Positions 46,916-55,101 of a DNA stretch of 64,000 nucleotides are shown here, one piece after another. Origin of the DNA: Rhodoferax sp. (lineage in GTDB: Bacteria; Pseudomonadota; Gammaproteobacteria; Burkholderiales; Burkholderiaceae_C). Location: NCBI GenBank assembly GCA_031291305.1, contig JARLJH010000058.1:210116-274115 (forward strand), read 5' to 3'. Made by a program: the position numbers and the translations under genes. Position 1 is the stretch's first letter, and each line of letters begins with the position of its first letter. The notes beneath the pieces were generated by a model. That model made no database searches, was not told where the DNA came from, and worked only from the letters and a program-made list of their open reading frames with translations.

Positions 46916-48511
46916 GGCCTGCAGCTCGCGCTGGCGCGTGTCGATGATGGACGCATCAATGTGGTCGGCCGTGCTGCCCGCTGCTTCATTCGCCCGCATC
47001 AGGTCTTGCGCCGCACGCAGGCGGTCAACGGCACCGGTGTAGTCCAGCCGCGCGGCCTGCGCCTCGGCCTGTGCGCGTAAAGCCCGCAAGGGCTGACTCT
47101 GCGCTGTATACAGACTGCCCAGGGTCTGCCAGGCCAACGCGTCATGCGGCTGGCTGACCAGCCAGGTCTGCAGACTTTGTCCCACCGCATTGAGCATGCT
47201 GGCCTGATTGAGCTGCAGCGCCACCTGCGCCTGCAGCATCAACTGCGGGCGGCGCATGTCAGCGGCGTGCACGACTTGGGCACCCGTGATGCCCAGCCGC
47301 GCCGCCAGCGCGGTGAGCTGCGCCGGTGACAAGTCACGCGCAGCCAGATCAATCTCGGCACCTAGCCAGCGCACCGGCGCTGCGGCGCTGGGGTCCGCTG
47401 CTGCCAGGGTTTGCAGACGCGCCAGATCCTGCCGCGCCTGCGCCACCTCGCGCAGCTGACTGGATGCCATTGCCGCACCATACAGGGTCCCCACCTGCAG
47501 CGCCACCGGCAGCGACTGCAAGGCTGGGTCGTCGGCCTGGGCTTGCCAGGTCCGCAAGGCATCGACACCGGTGTTGGACAGCACCTTGGCGCGTGTGGAC
47601 ATCATGGCGTGCAGCAAGGTCGGCGTACCGGCCACCGGGTGGGGTGCACCCAGCGGCAGACGCGCCTCCATGTCGGCGATGCGCTCGGTGGTCAATGGAT
47701 GGGAACGCAAATAGGGGTAGCCGCCAGCATCATTGAGCCGGGAAGCTTGCTGCAGTTTGTCAAACATGGTGACAAATCCTTGCCCTTTAAACCCAGCCTG
47801 AGTCATCACACCAAAGCCGATGCGGTCGGCCTCACGTTCCATGCCGCGCGAAAAATTGAGCTGGCTTTGCGCTGCCACGGCCTGCCCGCCCACCATCAAC
47901 GCACTGCCCGCGTCGGGGTTCTTGCTGGCTGCCAGCGCGCCCAGAATCATCGCGCCAATCATCCAGGGTGTTTGCGCACTATCTTTGGCGATGAGTCGCG
48001 AGATATGCCGCTGCGTGACGTGGCTGAGCTCATGGCCCAGCACGGAGGCCAGCTCGTCACGGTTGCTGACAACCGCAATCAAACCAAGATTGACCCCCAG
48101 ATAACCACCCGGCAGGGCAAAGGCGTTAACCGTGCGATCCCGCCCGAGCATGATCTGCCAGGCAAATCGCTCATCGATCTCGGGCGTCAACTCGCCACGC
48201 TGCCGGGCGGCGGCCAGCAAGGGCAGCCAGATGCTCTGCACATAGTCGGCCAGCACCGGATCATCCAGATAGTCGGGGTCGCGAAACAGTTCACGTGCAA
48301 TGTTGTCACCCAGACGGCGCTCATCAGCGCTGCCCATGGCGCTGCCGTCGCCCAACTGCGGCAACGGTGATGCCGCGCTGTCCGCTGCAGCTGTGGTGCT
48401 GGTTGCGGACACAGACTGGGCGCTCAGGCTGCCTGACAAGCACGCGCAAGCAGATATAAAAAGAATAGCTGTACGCCCTTTATGTATCTGGGCTGGAAGC
48501 CAATTTTTCAT
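46886..48511 (-). CDS. BepA-like M48 family metalloprotease, exported
   Basis: A periplasmic zinc protease and chaperone-like protein for outer-membrane quality control. The 541-residue protein has the HExxH motif in VLGHELSHVTQRH near residue 160, the third zinc ligand in GMEREADRIGFGVM, and a C-terminal TPR-like helical region (about 300-530), as in E. coli BepA. I chose the ATG at 48511, which has AGGAA five bases before it; an earlier ATG at 48532 lacks a site. The signal peptide MKNWLPAQIHKGRTAILFIS... is encoded, from codon 2 on, by a copy of the dispersed repeat. The gene's 3' end overlaps the opposing YvlD-like gene by 30 bases. Confidence 0.93.
   Translation of the reverse strand: MKNWLPAQIHKGRTAILFISACACLSGSLSAQSVSATSTTAAADSAASPLPQLGDGSAMGSADERRLGDNIARELFRDPDYLDDPVLADYVQSIWLPLLAAARQRGELTPEIDERFAWQIMLGRDRTVNAFALPGGYLGVNLGLIAVVSNRDELASVLGHELSHVTQRHISRLIAKDSAQTPWMIGAMILGALAASKNPDAGSALMVGGQAVAAQSQLNFSRGMEREADRIGFGVMTQAGFKGQGFVTMFDKLQQASRLNDAGGYPYLRSHPLTTERIADMEARLPLGAPHPVAGTPTLLHAMMSTRAKVLSNTGVDALRTWQAQADDPALQSLPVALQVGTLYGAAMASSQLREVAQARQDLARLQTLAAADPSAAAPVRWLGAEIDLAARDLSPAQLTALAARLGITGAQVVHAADMRRPQLMLQAQVALQLNQASMLNAVGQSLQTWLVSQPHDALAWQTLGSLYTAQSQPLRALRAQAEAQAARLDYTGAVDRLRAAQDLMRANEAAGSTADHIDASIIDTRQRELQALLKQQALNH
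48455..48509 (-). repeat. Dispersed repeat forming the M48 protease signal peptide
   Basis: Minus-strand AAAATTGGCTTCCAGCCCAG, then ATACATAAAGGGC-G-TACAGCTATTC. It shares the 13-base run ATACATAAAGGGC and TACAGCTAT with the intergenic copy at 20965-21019. It begins at the second codon and supplies the positively charged and first hydrophobic part of the leader. Confidence 0.85.
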
Positions 48512-48651
48512 AAATTTCCTGGGTGACATCAAGTGGGGTGATGGTAGAGTAATCGCGCGTCTGCCGTTGGCAAACCCGTATGATGCCAGTCACGCGTAAA
48601 GGTTCTGTCAAGCCACTGTGGCCCACCCCCACTCTTTTGAAACGATTTGTC

Positions 48652-49161
48652 ATGAGCACCCTCACCCATTTTGACGACCAGGGCCAGGCCCACATGGTCG
48701 ATGTCGCGGCCAAAGCTGCCACCCACCGCATTGGCGTGGCGGGCGGACGCATCGAAATGCAACCAGCCACATTAGCGCTGATCGAGTCCGGTACGGCTAA
48801 AAAAGGCGACGTGCTGGGCATCGCCCGCATTGCCGGCATCATGGCCGCCAAAAAGACCAGCGATCTCATCCCCTTGTGCCACCCGCTGGCGCTCACCCGT
48901 GTCGCTATTGAATTTGAAGTTATTCACGCAGATGCGACAAGGGCTAGCGCCATTTATTGCACAGCAACCGTGGAAACCGTTGGCCCCACCGGCGTGGAGA
49001 TGGAAGCGCTGACTGCGCTACAGGTGGCGCTGCTCACCATTTACGACATGTGCAAAGCGGTGGACCGTGGCATGGTCATCACCGACTGCAGGCTGCTGGA
49101 AAAACACGGGGGCAAGTCGGGGAGCTTTGTGGCGAGCAGGCATGACCTACGGGCGGGCTGA
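48652..49161 (+). CDS. moaC: Cyclic pyranopterin monophosphate synthase
   Basis: Second enzyme of molybdenum cofactor synthesis; with MoaA it turns GTP into cyclic pyranopterin monophosphate. The 169-residue protein has [42 protein letters not shown] (the active-site helix; split here as [11 protein letters not shown] and [10 protein letters not shown]) and KHGGKSGSF at the end. Residues about 85-102 ([18 protein letters not shown]) are a few residues longer than I expect and overlap a repeat copy. The start at 48652 is the family's; no other moa gene is nearby. The 3' end overlaps the opposing ligase gene by 15 bases. Confidence 0.95.
   Translation: MSTLTHFDDQGQAHMVDVAAKAATHRIGVAGGRIEMQPATLALIESGTAKKGDVLGIARIAGIMAAKKTSDLIPLCHPLALTRVAIEFEVIHADATRASAIYCTATVETVGPTGVEMEALTALQVALLTIYDMCKAVDRGMVITDCRLLEKHGGKSGSFVASRHDLRAG
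48904..48958 (-). repeat. Dispersed repeat inside moaC
   Basis: Minus strand: AAATGGCGCTAGCCCTTGTC ... GTGAATAACTTC, ending AAATTCAATAGC, matching the unit over its whole length including the terminal AATAGC. It encodes a surface loop region in MoaC and keeps the frame. Confidence 0.65.
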
Positions 49162-50658
49162 AGCCCCTGATGCAGCGCCAGCCCACGCCGCATAGTCCTT
49201 CGGAAAAGCCGCCTTGTACCGCGCTGCGTAAAAAGCCACCTCGTCCTTGCGCCCCAGCAGCCGGGCGCTGTCGAGCAAGACCTCGACCACCCGCGCTTCG
49301 GGAGAAAAGTGCAGCATCTCCTTGGCCAGCGCGTTCAGGTAGGCGGCGTTGGCGGGCGTCAGGTCGGCGGTGGTGAGTTCGGCAAAGCGCACCTGGTCCT
49401 GGTACATCCAGACAGACTTGAGTTTGTCCAACGTGTGATCGCGGTACGCCGGGGCGCGCTGCGCTGGCTCCAGATACACCTGACTGACCAGGTGGTAGTT
49501 CCACGCAGCAAAGCCGCAAATAGCTACTATTAATAGAGCTGACAATGCATAAAAATAAAGGGCTAGAGGCCAAAATTTCTTGCAACTGCTGGACAAATCG
49601 CCACGCCGTGGTACCCACCATAGCAACCACACGCTGAGCAAAGCTGCCGTCTGGAACGGCCCGTACCACAGAGGGTATTCCAGCAAACTATGCAGCAGGA
49701 TCACCGCCAGCACACCCCAGGCCAACTGCCGAGTCGGGTTGCGCTCACGCCAGGGTTGGCCACGCCACACCAGCCACAGCGCCACGCCGCATACCACCAG
49801 CGCTACAGGCACGCCCAATTCCACAGCCAAGTGCAGCGGCAGATCATGGGCATTGTCCAGAATGTCGCAAAACCTGTTGCCAGGGTACAGCGTGATGAAA
49901 TGCGCGTAGTCCAATTCGCCCCAACCCCAGCCGCTCCAAGGCTTTTGCACTATCAAATGCAAAACATTGCCCCACAGCGTGAGACGGCTGCTGCACACCG
50001 CATCGCCCGCGCGCAAGCGCGCCCAAGCCCCACTGGTCAACGGGTCCAGCCCGGCCAGCAATGGCAGGGCAAACAGCGCGACCGCATAGGCGGCCAGCGC
50101 CGCCAGCAGCACCGCCTGCACCCGGCGCGCCTGATCCGTTTGCCGCCCGGCGCTGCGGCGCTGCCACCACAGCGTCAGCAAAAGGATCAGCGCCAGCTGC
50201 AACAAGCCAGTGCGAGAGGACGACACGGCATTTCCCGCGCCCAACAGCACGGCAGCTACTACCGCCGCCGCGTACGCGCCAGGCAAATCTACCGCCAACC
50301 ACAAGACCGCCACCAGGCCGCTATTGAGCAGCGTCGCAAACTGATTGCGCTGGCGCAAGTTACCAAACGCCTGCCCCAGTTCGGTGTGGTCTACCCACTG
50401 TCCAAAAACGGCAGTGGCATCAAAGTACTGCAGCAAACCTATGGCTGCGCTCAAACCCGCAGCAACCGCCCAGGCCAGCACAATGGCGCGAACCATTTGC
50501 GTGTTTTCACCGCGCTGACGGTCAAATGCGAAAGCCAGCAACACCCCGGCTGTGCAGACCCAGGCAAACAACAGCGGCATAGCCTGAGAGGTAGGCCCTG
50601 GGGAGAACGGGTTCAGCCAAGGGAGGGTCAGAAGGATGAAGGTGGCGATAGCTGGCAT
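49147..50658 (-). CDS. PglL-like O-oligosaccharide ligase (Wzy/WaaL superfamily)
   Basis: A 503-residue polytopic membrane protein with about eleven helices. It has the PglL-type motif [13 protein letters not shown] (98-110) and the large periplasmic loop with WGNVLHLI and [12 protein letters not shown], then [20 protein letters not shown] and [13 protein letters not shown], which are characteristic of pilin O-glycosylation ligases. The C-terminal 110 residues are soluble and TPR-like. One membrane helix ([20 protein letters not shown]) is encoded by a dispersed repeat. Such ligases move lipid-linked glycans from the periplasmic face onto pilins; a pilin and glycosyltransferases lie at 58.7-63.1 kb. 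Assignment to protein rather than lipopolysaccharide ligation is inferred. Confidence 0.8.
   Translation of the reverse strand: MPAIATFILLTLPWLNPFSPGPTSQAMPLLFAWVCTAGVLLAFAFDRQRGENTQMVRAIVLAWAVAAGLSAAIGLLQYFDATAVFGQWVDHTELGQAFGNLRQRNQFATLLNSGLVAVLWLAVDLPGAYAAAVVAAVLLGAGNAVSSSRTGLLQLALILLLTLWWQRRSAGRQTDQARRVQAVLLAALAAYAVALFALPLLAGLDPLTSGAWARLRAGDAVCSSRLTLWGNVLHLIVQKPWSGWGWGELDYAHFITLYPGNRFCDILDNAHDLPLHLAVELGVPVALVVCGVALWLVWRGQPWRERNPTRQLAWGVLAVILLHSLLEYPLWYGPFQTAALLSVWLLWWVPRRGDLSSSCKKFWPLALYFYALSALLIVAICGFAAWNYHLVSQVYLEPAQRAPAYRDHTLDKLKSVWMYQDQVRFAELTTADLTPANAAYLNALAKEMLHFSPEARVVEVLLDSARLLGRKDEVAFYAARYKAAFPKDYAAWAGAASGASARP
49518..49578 (-). repeat. Dispersed repeat encoding a membrane helix of the PglL-like ligase
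   Basis: Minus strand: AAATTTTGGCCTCTAGCCC, TTTATTTTTATGCATT, GTCAGCTCTATTAATAGTAG, CTATTTGC. The same-direction, same-frame reading (WPLAL...) matches the copies in dprA and the M48 gene. It forms about 20 residues of one transmembrane segment. Confidence 0.85.
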
Positions 50659-50815
50659 GGTTTCTGGATTGGGTCAGTGCGGGAGCCCGACGGTGCGATA
50701 TTTTCGCCGGGAGTTGTGGTGCATAAACAGATACCCTTCACATCAAGCTGCTTGCCAGCAATCACACTGGGCATGCTTGTATCCGAGGCCGCTCCTGTTC
50801 ATGAATAATAGGCCC

Positions 50816-52120
50816 ATGCATGAAACTGAAACACCTGCCAAAGCAGTCGTGGCCGTGGTCGGTCTGGGCTATGTGGGTCTGCCACTCGCTGTGGCGTTTG
50901 GCAAGCTCATGCCCACCATTGGCTTTGACTTGTCGGCGTCCAAAATCACCCAGTGCGGCCAGTATGTGGATGCCAGCGGCACCGTCACCACCGCAGACAT
51001 GCGTGCCGCGGCTTACCTGACCTATACCTCTGACCCCGCCAATCTGGCACGCGCAGACTACGTCATCATCGCCGTGCCTACGCCCATTGATGCAGCCCGC
51101 AAACCGGATTTTGGACCACTGGCAGCTGCCAGTGAAAGTGTCGGCGCCTATCTCAAGCCAGGAGCCACCGTCATTTACGAGTCCACCGTGTACCCTGGGG
51201 CCACAGAGGAGGTGTGCATCCCGATTCTGGAGCGAGCGTCGGGCCGGACCTGGCTGCGTGATTTTTCCGTGGGCTACTCCCCTGAACGTATCAACCCAGG
51301 CGACCAGCAGCACACATTGCGCAACACGGTGAAAGTGGTAGCAGGCGACAGCCCCCCAACTCTGACGCGGGTAGCAGCTCTTTATGAAATGGTGGTCGCA
51401 GCAGGCGTGCACCGCGTGTCGTCGCTGAAAGTGGCTGAAGCCGCCAAGGTGATCGAGAACACCCAGCGTGACCTGAACATTGCGCTGATGAACGAGTTGG
51501 CCGTCATCTTCAACATGATGGGTCTGGACACCACCGAAGTGCTTGAAGCGGCTGGCACCAAATGGAACTTTTTACCATTTCGTCCCGGCCTGGTGGGCGG
51601 GCACTGCATTGGCGTGGACCCGTATTACCTGACTCACAAGGCCGAAATGTTGGGCTACCACCCCGACGTGATTCTGGCCGGGCGACGCATCAACGACAGC
51701 ATGGGCAAATATATTGCCGAGCAAACCATCAAGCAAATGATTCAGGCTGGCAGCGCCATCAAAGGAGCCCGGGTGAACGTGCTGGGACTCACGTTCAAAG
51801 AAAACGTGCCCGACCTGCGCAACTCCAAGGTGGTGGATTTGATCGCCGAGTTGAAAACTTACGGTGTTGAGGTTGCTGTGCACGACCCGGTGGCAGACGC
51901 CGACGAGGCGCACCAAGTGTATGGCGTGACATTGCTGGCGTGGGACGACCTTCCTCAGGCAGACGCGCTAGTTGTGGCAGTCGCGCACCAGTCATTCGGT
52001 GCAACATCAATAGCAAAGTATTCAGAAAAGATAAGAGCTGGGGGGTGTTTTATTGATGTCAAATCGCAGTTTGATGTGGACGCGCTCAGCGCCGCAGGCT
52101 TGACCGTATGGCGGTTGTAA
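50816..52120 (+). CDS. UDP-sugar dehydrogenase (TviB/WbpO/WecC-like)
   Basis: Oxidises a UDP-hexose or UDP-N-acetylhexosamine at C6 to the uronic acid for surface glycan. The 434-residue protein has the NAD motif GLGYVGLPLA (16-25), STVYPGATEEVC, the helix VAEAAKVIENTQRDLNIALM and catalytic C264 in GGHCIGVDPYYL. The overall pattern resembles TviB/WbpO enzymes acting on UDP-N-acetylhexosamines more than UDP-glucose dehydrogenase; substrate is not settled. Two in-frame ATGs (50801 and 50816) are possible and neither has a strong ribosome binding site. First gene of the plus-strand glycan set. Confidence 0.88.
   Translation: MHETETPAKAVVAVVGLGYVGLPLAVAFGKLMPTIGFDLSASKITQCGQYVDASGTVTTADMRAAAYLTYTSDPANLARADYVIIAVPTPIDAARKPDFGPLAAASESVGAYLKPGATVIYESTVYPGATEEVCIPILERASGRTWLRDFSVGYSPERINPGDQQHTLRNTVKVVAGDSPPTLTRVAALYEMVVAAGVHRVSSLKVAEAAKVIENTQRDLNIALMNELAVIFNMMGLDTTEVLEAAGTKWNFLPFRPGLVGGHCIGVDPYYLTHKAEMLGYHPDVILAGRRINDSMGKYIAEQTIKQMIQAGSAIKGARVNVLGLTFKENVPDLRNSKVVDLIAELKTYGVEVAVHDPVADADEAHQVYGVTLLAWDDLPQADALVVAVAHQSFGATSIAKYSEKIRAGGCFIDVKSQFDVDALSAAGLTVWRL
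52006..52054 (-). repeat. Possible dispersed repeat copy in the UDP-sugar dehydrogenase gene
   Basis: CAATAGCAAAGTATTC, then AGATAAGAGCTGGGGGGTG and TTTTATTG, resembles the inverted unit (AATAGC ... AAGGGCTAGAGGCC). It lies near the C-terminus in frame. It is poorly conserved and may be chance. Confidence 0.35.
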
Positions 52121-52145
52121 CTGTGTCAGCCGGGACCGCCGCACT

Positions 52146-52955
52146 ATGAGCACCATCACCTTTAACCCCCTACGTGTGGTGGCAGACGTCTGGCAGCACC
52201 GCTACCTGCTCGGCCAGCTGATCAAGCGCGATGTGCTGCTGCGCTACCGGGGTGCCATGTTTGGCGTGGCCTGGATTTTTTTGAGTCCACTCTTCATGCT
52301 GGCGATATTTGCCTACGTGTTTGGCCAGATTTTCCAGTCGCGCTGGCCGCAGCAGGACAGCACCCTACCGTTTTGGCTACTGCTGTACGCGGGCTTGATC
52401 GTCTTCAACATTTTTGCTGAAACGGTGTCGCGCGCGCCAGGGGCCGTGCGTGGCTACCCCAACTTTGTCAAGAAAATCATCTTTCCGGTGCACATCTTGC
52501 CTGTGGTGCCTCTGGGTGCGGCACTGGTGCATGGGTTCTTTAACTACTTGATCCTGCTGGCTGCGTTGACTTGGGTCGGGGGGCTACATGTGCAGGTGCT
52601 GCTTTTCCCGTTGCTGATGCTGCCAGCGTTGCTGCTAGCTCTGGGTTTGTCATGGTTTGTGGCCGCATGGGGGGTTTTTATCAAAGACATGACCCAGATC
52701 GTGCCGATGTTTGTCCAAATGCTGATGTTTATGTCACCCGTGTTTTACCCGGTGAGTGCCGTGCCTGCCAGGCTGCGCCCGTTCTATCACGTCAACCCGC
52801 TGGGCAGCGTGATTGAAACCACGCGAGCGGTGGTCACTGGCCAGCCGATTGCCTGGGGTGTTTGGGGCTTGACGCTGGTGCTGTGCCTGGTAGCCGCCAT
52901 CCTGGGCTACGCCTTCTTTCAGCATAGCCGCGAGGAGTTTGCCGATGCACTCTGA
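52146..52955 (+). CDS. wzm: ABC-2 type O-antigen exporter permease Wzm
   Basis: Exports completed polysaccharide across the inner membrane with Wzt. The 269-residue protein has an amphipathic N-terminal segment (LLGQLIKRDVLLRYRGAMFG) and six membrane helices, with the family motif FYPVSAVPARLRPFYHVNPL. It starts 25 bases after the dehydrogenase stop, and the Wzt start lies inside its last codons, so the two are coupled. This points to ABC-dependent rather than Wzx/Wzy-dependent glycan export. Confidence 0.93.
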   Translation: MSTITFNPLRVVADVWQHRYLLGQLIKRDVLLRYRGAMFGVAWIFLSPLFMLAIFAYVFGQIFQSRWPQQDSTLPFWLLLYAGLIVFNIFAETVSRAPGAVRGYPNFVKKIIFPVHILPVVPLGAALVHGFFNYLILLAALTWVGGLHVQVLLFPLLMLPALLLALGLSWFVAAWGVFIKDMTQIVPMFVQMLMFMSPVFYPVSAVPARLRPFYHVNPLGSVIETTRAVVTGQPIAWGVWGLTLVLCLVAAILGYAFFQHSREEFADAL

Positions 52956-54177
52956 CGTAGCTATTTCGGTCAAAAATCTGACCAAAACTTACCGGATTTT
53001 TGGCCACCCCGGCGACCGGATCAAACAGGCGCTGACTTTTGGGCAAAAGCGGTACCACAAGGAATTTACCGCGCTCAACGACGTGTCGTTCGAGATCAAA
53101 AAGGGTGAAACGGTTGGCATCATCGGCCGCAACGGGTCTGGCAAAAGCACGCTGCTGCAGTTGATTTGCGGGATTTTGAAACCGACGTCGGGGTCTGTGG
53201 ATGTGAATGGGCGGATATCTGCGCTGTTGGAACTGGGTGCTGGGTTTAATCCTGAATTTACCGGGCGGGAGAATGTGTATTTTCAGGGGGCGGTGATGGG
53301 TTTCACTAAAGCGGAAATGGATGCGCGTTTTGATGACATTGCTGCCTTTGCCGATATTGGTGAATTTATAGAACAACCTGTACGAACTTACTCGAGTGGC
53401 ATGTATATGCGGTTGGCTTTTTCGGTGGCCATTAGTTCAGAACCTGAAATCCTAATCGTAGACGAGGCATTTAGCGTGGGTGATGTTGTCTTCCAGCACA
53501 AGTCGAAGAAACGAATTCTTCAACTTAGAGATGCTGGAACCAGTCTACTGCTCGTATCTCATGATAGGAATGCCGTCGCTGCAATGTGCCATCGTTGCAT
53601 TCTTCTTGATAAAGGACACTTGGCGATGGACGCAATGGCGTTGGACGTCATGGACTACTATTACGCAACAATAGCCGCCAACGGTGGAGTGGCAGTTCGG
53701 CAAACGCACTCTGACTTTGGGAAAGCACAGACTCTTTCTGGTTCAGGAGAGGCTGTCGTGGAGAGTATTCGCCTGCTGGATAATGCGAACTATGAAATTG
53801 AGGTCTTAGTTCCGGGTCAGGAAGTCACTCTTGAGTTTCACGTCAAAAGCAAAGAGGAAATACCCCGTTTAATTTTAGGGTTCGCCATCCGTGATCAGTT
53901 TGGTCAAGAGATTTACGGTATTAATACGAAGAGCTACGATCAGGAACTGAAAAATGTTTCAAAGGGCAGCAATTATATTTTCCGATTTTCCTTTTTTGCC
54001 AATATTGGGATTGGAACATATTCAATATCAACAGCATTAACAAGCACCAATGATCATCTTGAAAATAACTATCAAAGTTGTGATCTTGCTTACTTCTTTT
54101 CTGTCCATAACACTGGACAGAGATTTTTTGGCGGTGTGGCATGGCTCAACCCAATTCTTGAAATTCACCGCTTTTGA
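52945..54177 (+). CDS. wzt: ABC exporter ATPase Wzt with C-terminal glycan-binding domain
   Basis: Powers export and, through its C-terminal domain, recognises the modified end of the finished chain. The 410-residue protein has Walker A GRNGSGKST near residue 66, signature YSSGMYMRLAFSVAI near 151 and Walker B ILIVDEAFSVGD near 171. Residues about 250-410 form a beta-rich Wzt_C-type domain. The first 130 codons have the GC-rich composition of the upstream genes; from about 53340 the DNA is clearly more AT-rich. This suggests that the specificity-determining part was exchanged with a foreign sequence. It overlaps wzm by 11 bases. Confidence 0.92.
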   Translation: MHSDVAISVKNLTKTYRIFGHPGDRIKQALTFGQKRYHKEFTALNDVSFEIKKGETVGIIGRNGSGKSTLLQLICGILKPTSGSVDVNGRISALLELGAGFNPEFTGRENVYFQGAVMGFTKAEMDARFDDIAAFADIGEFIEQPVRTYSSGMYMRLAFSVAISSEPEILIVDEAFSVGDVVFQHKSKKRILQLRDAGTSLLLVSHDRNAVAAMCHRCILLDKGHLAMDAMALDVMDYYYATIAANGGVAVRQTHSDFGKAQTLSGSGEAVVESIRLLDNANYEIEVLVPGQEVTLEFHVKSKEEIPRLILGFAIRDQFGQEIYGINTKSYDQELKNVSKGSNYIFRFSFFANIGIGTYSISTALTSTNDHLENNYQSCDLAYFFSVHNTGQRFFGGVAWLNPILEIHRF

Positions 54178-54213
54178 ATCCAATATATTCAATTTGATGA
54201 TTAGGTGGTCTAA

Positions 54214-55101
54214 ATGACGATAAAGAATAAATTATGTCCTATGTGCCGAAATGGAGAATCACTGCCTTTTGGCCAACAAGAATGGCAGGTGTATGGAGAT
54301 GTCTACCACTTGTTGAGATGTCAAACCTGCGGTTCTATTTTCACGGTTCCACCACCGGAAGATGACACGCTAGCGAAACTATACAAAACCTCCTTCGACT
54401 TCCGCTGGTACCAGGACCACTACGATGCCAAGCTTAGAGATGGCCGCCTGCGCATTCAAGAATTAGGGGCGAAGTTAGGAAAGCGAGTGCTTGATTTCGG
54501 CGGCGGTGTAGGCTATTTCTCCGCTGCGGCCAGGGCAGTTGGACTGCACAGCGTAACCTACGACCCATGGGTAAAAACGAATACTGAAACTGCGGAGACA
54601 AACGCCTGGGACAGCGTCGTCGCCTTGCATGTTCTCGAACACAGCAATAACCCCGCGGGCTTATTACGCACGATGTCTGGTTACCTGAAAGAAAACGGTA
54701 ACTTGGTTTTGGCCGTCCCCAATGCCTCAGGCCTCGGTTATCGTACACACGGCATGTCTTGGGTATGGTCACAGCCACCGCTTATTCATATCTTCCACTT
54801 CACTGCCGATGGCCTGAACGCACTTCTTGCGGAGACGGGTTTTGAAGTTATATCCACCAGTTACCATGATCGTTGGGATGCCAATTACCATGCCGATGTG
54901 CTCCATTCCAGTCGTCAGCGACTGCTTGATTCACTTTGGGGTCTGAAGCCTCTCAATCGCTTCGGGCTATATCGGCGTGCCGTTGCTACCGTCGTTAGCG
55001 TTCTGCGCCGCCGATCACTGCAACGATCCAACAACGCTCAAATACCTGAAGCAGATCGAGCAGAGCTGCTGATCATCGCGCGCAAACGCGCTACAAAATG
55101 A
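54214..55101 (+). CDS. SAM-dependent methyltransferase with N-terminal zinc ribbon
   Basis: A 295-residue class I methyltransferase. A likely zinc ribbon (CPMC ... CQTC, residues 8-38) precedes the SAM fold with motif I RVLDFGGGVGYFSAA near 90 and ALHVLEHSNNPAG. In ABC-dependent O-antigen systems, methylation of the non-reducing end stops chain growth and is the signal read by Wzt; lying directly after wzt makes that role likely. AT-rich composition, like the end of wzt. Its stop overlaps the next start (ATGA). Confidence 0.85.
   Translation: MTIKNKLCPMCRNGESLPFGQQEWQVYGDVYHLLRCQTCGSIFTVPPPEDDTLAKLYKTSFDFRWYQDHYDAKLRDGRLRIQELGAKLGKRVLDFGGGVGYFSAAARAVGLHSVTYDPWVKTNTETAETNAWDSVVALHVLEHSNNPAGLLRTMSGYLKENGNLVLAVPNASGLGYRTHGMSWVWSQPPLIHIFHFTADGLNALLAETGFEVISTSYHDRWDANYHADVLHSSRQRLLDSLWGLKPLNRFGLYRRAVATVVSVLRRRSLQRSNNAQIPEADRAELLIIARKRATK

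Noticed and set aside
49690-50808. A 372-codon plus-strand frame opposite the PglL-like ligase
   Set aside because: Gln/Arg-rich translation with no motif; the membrane-protein reading on the other strand is clearly real.
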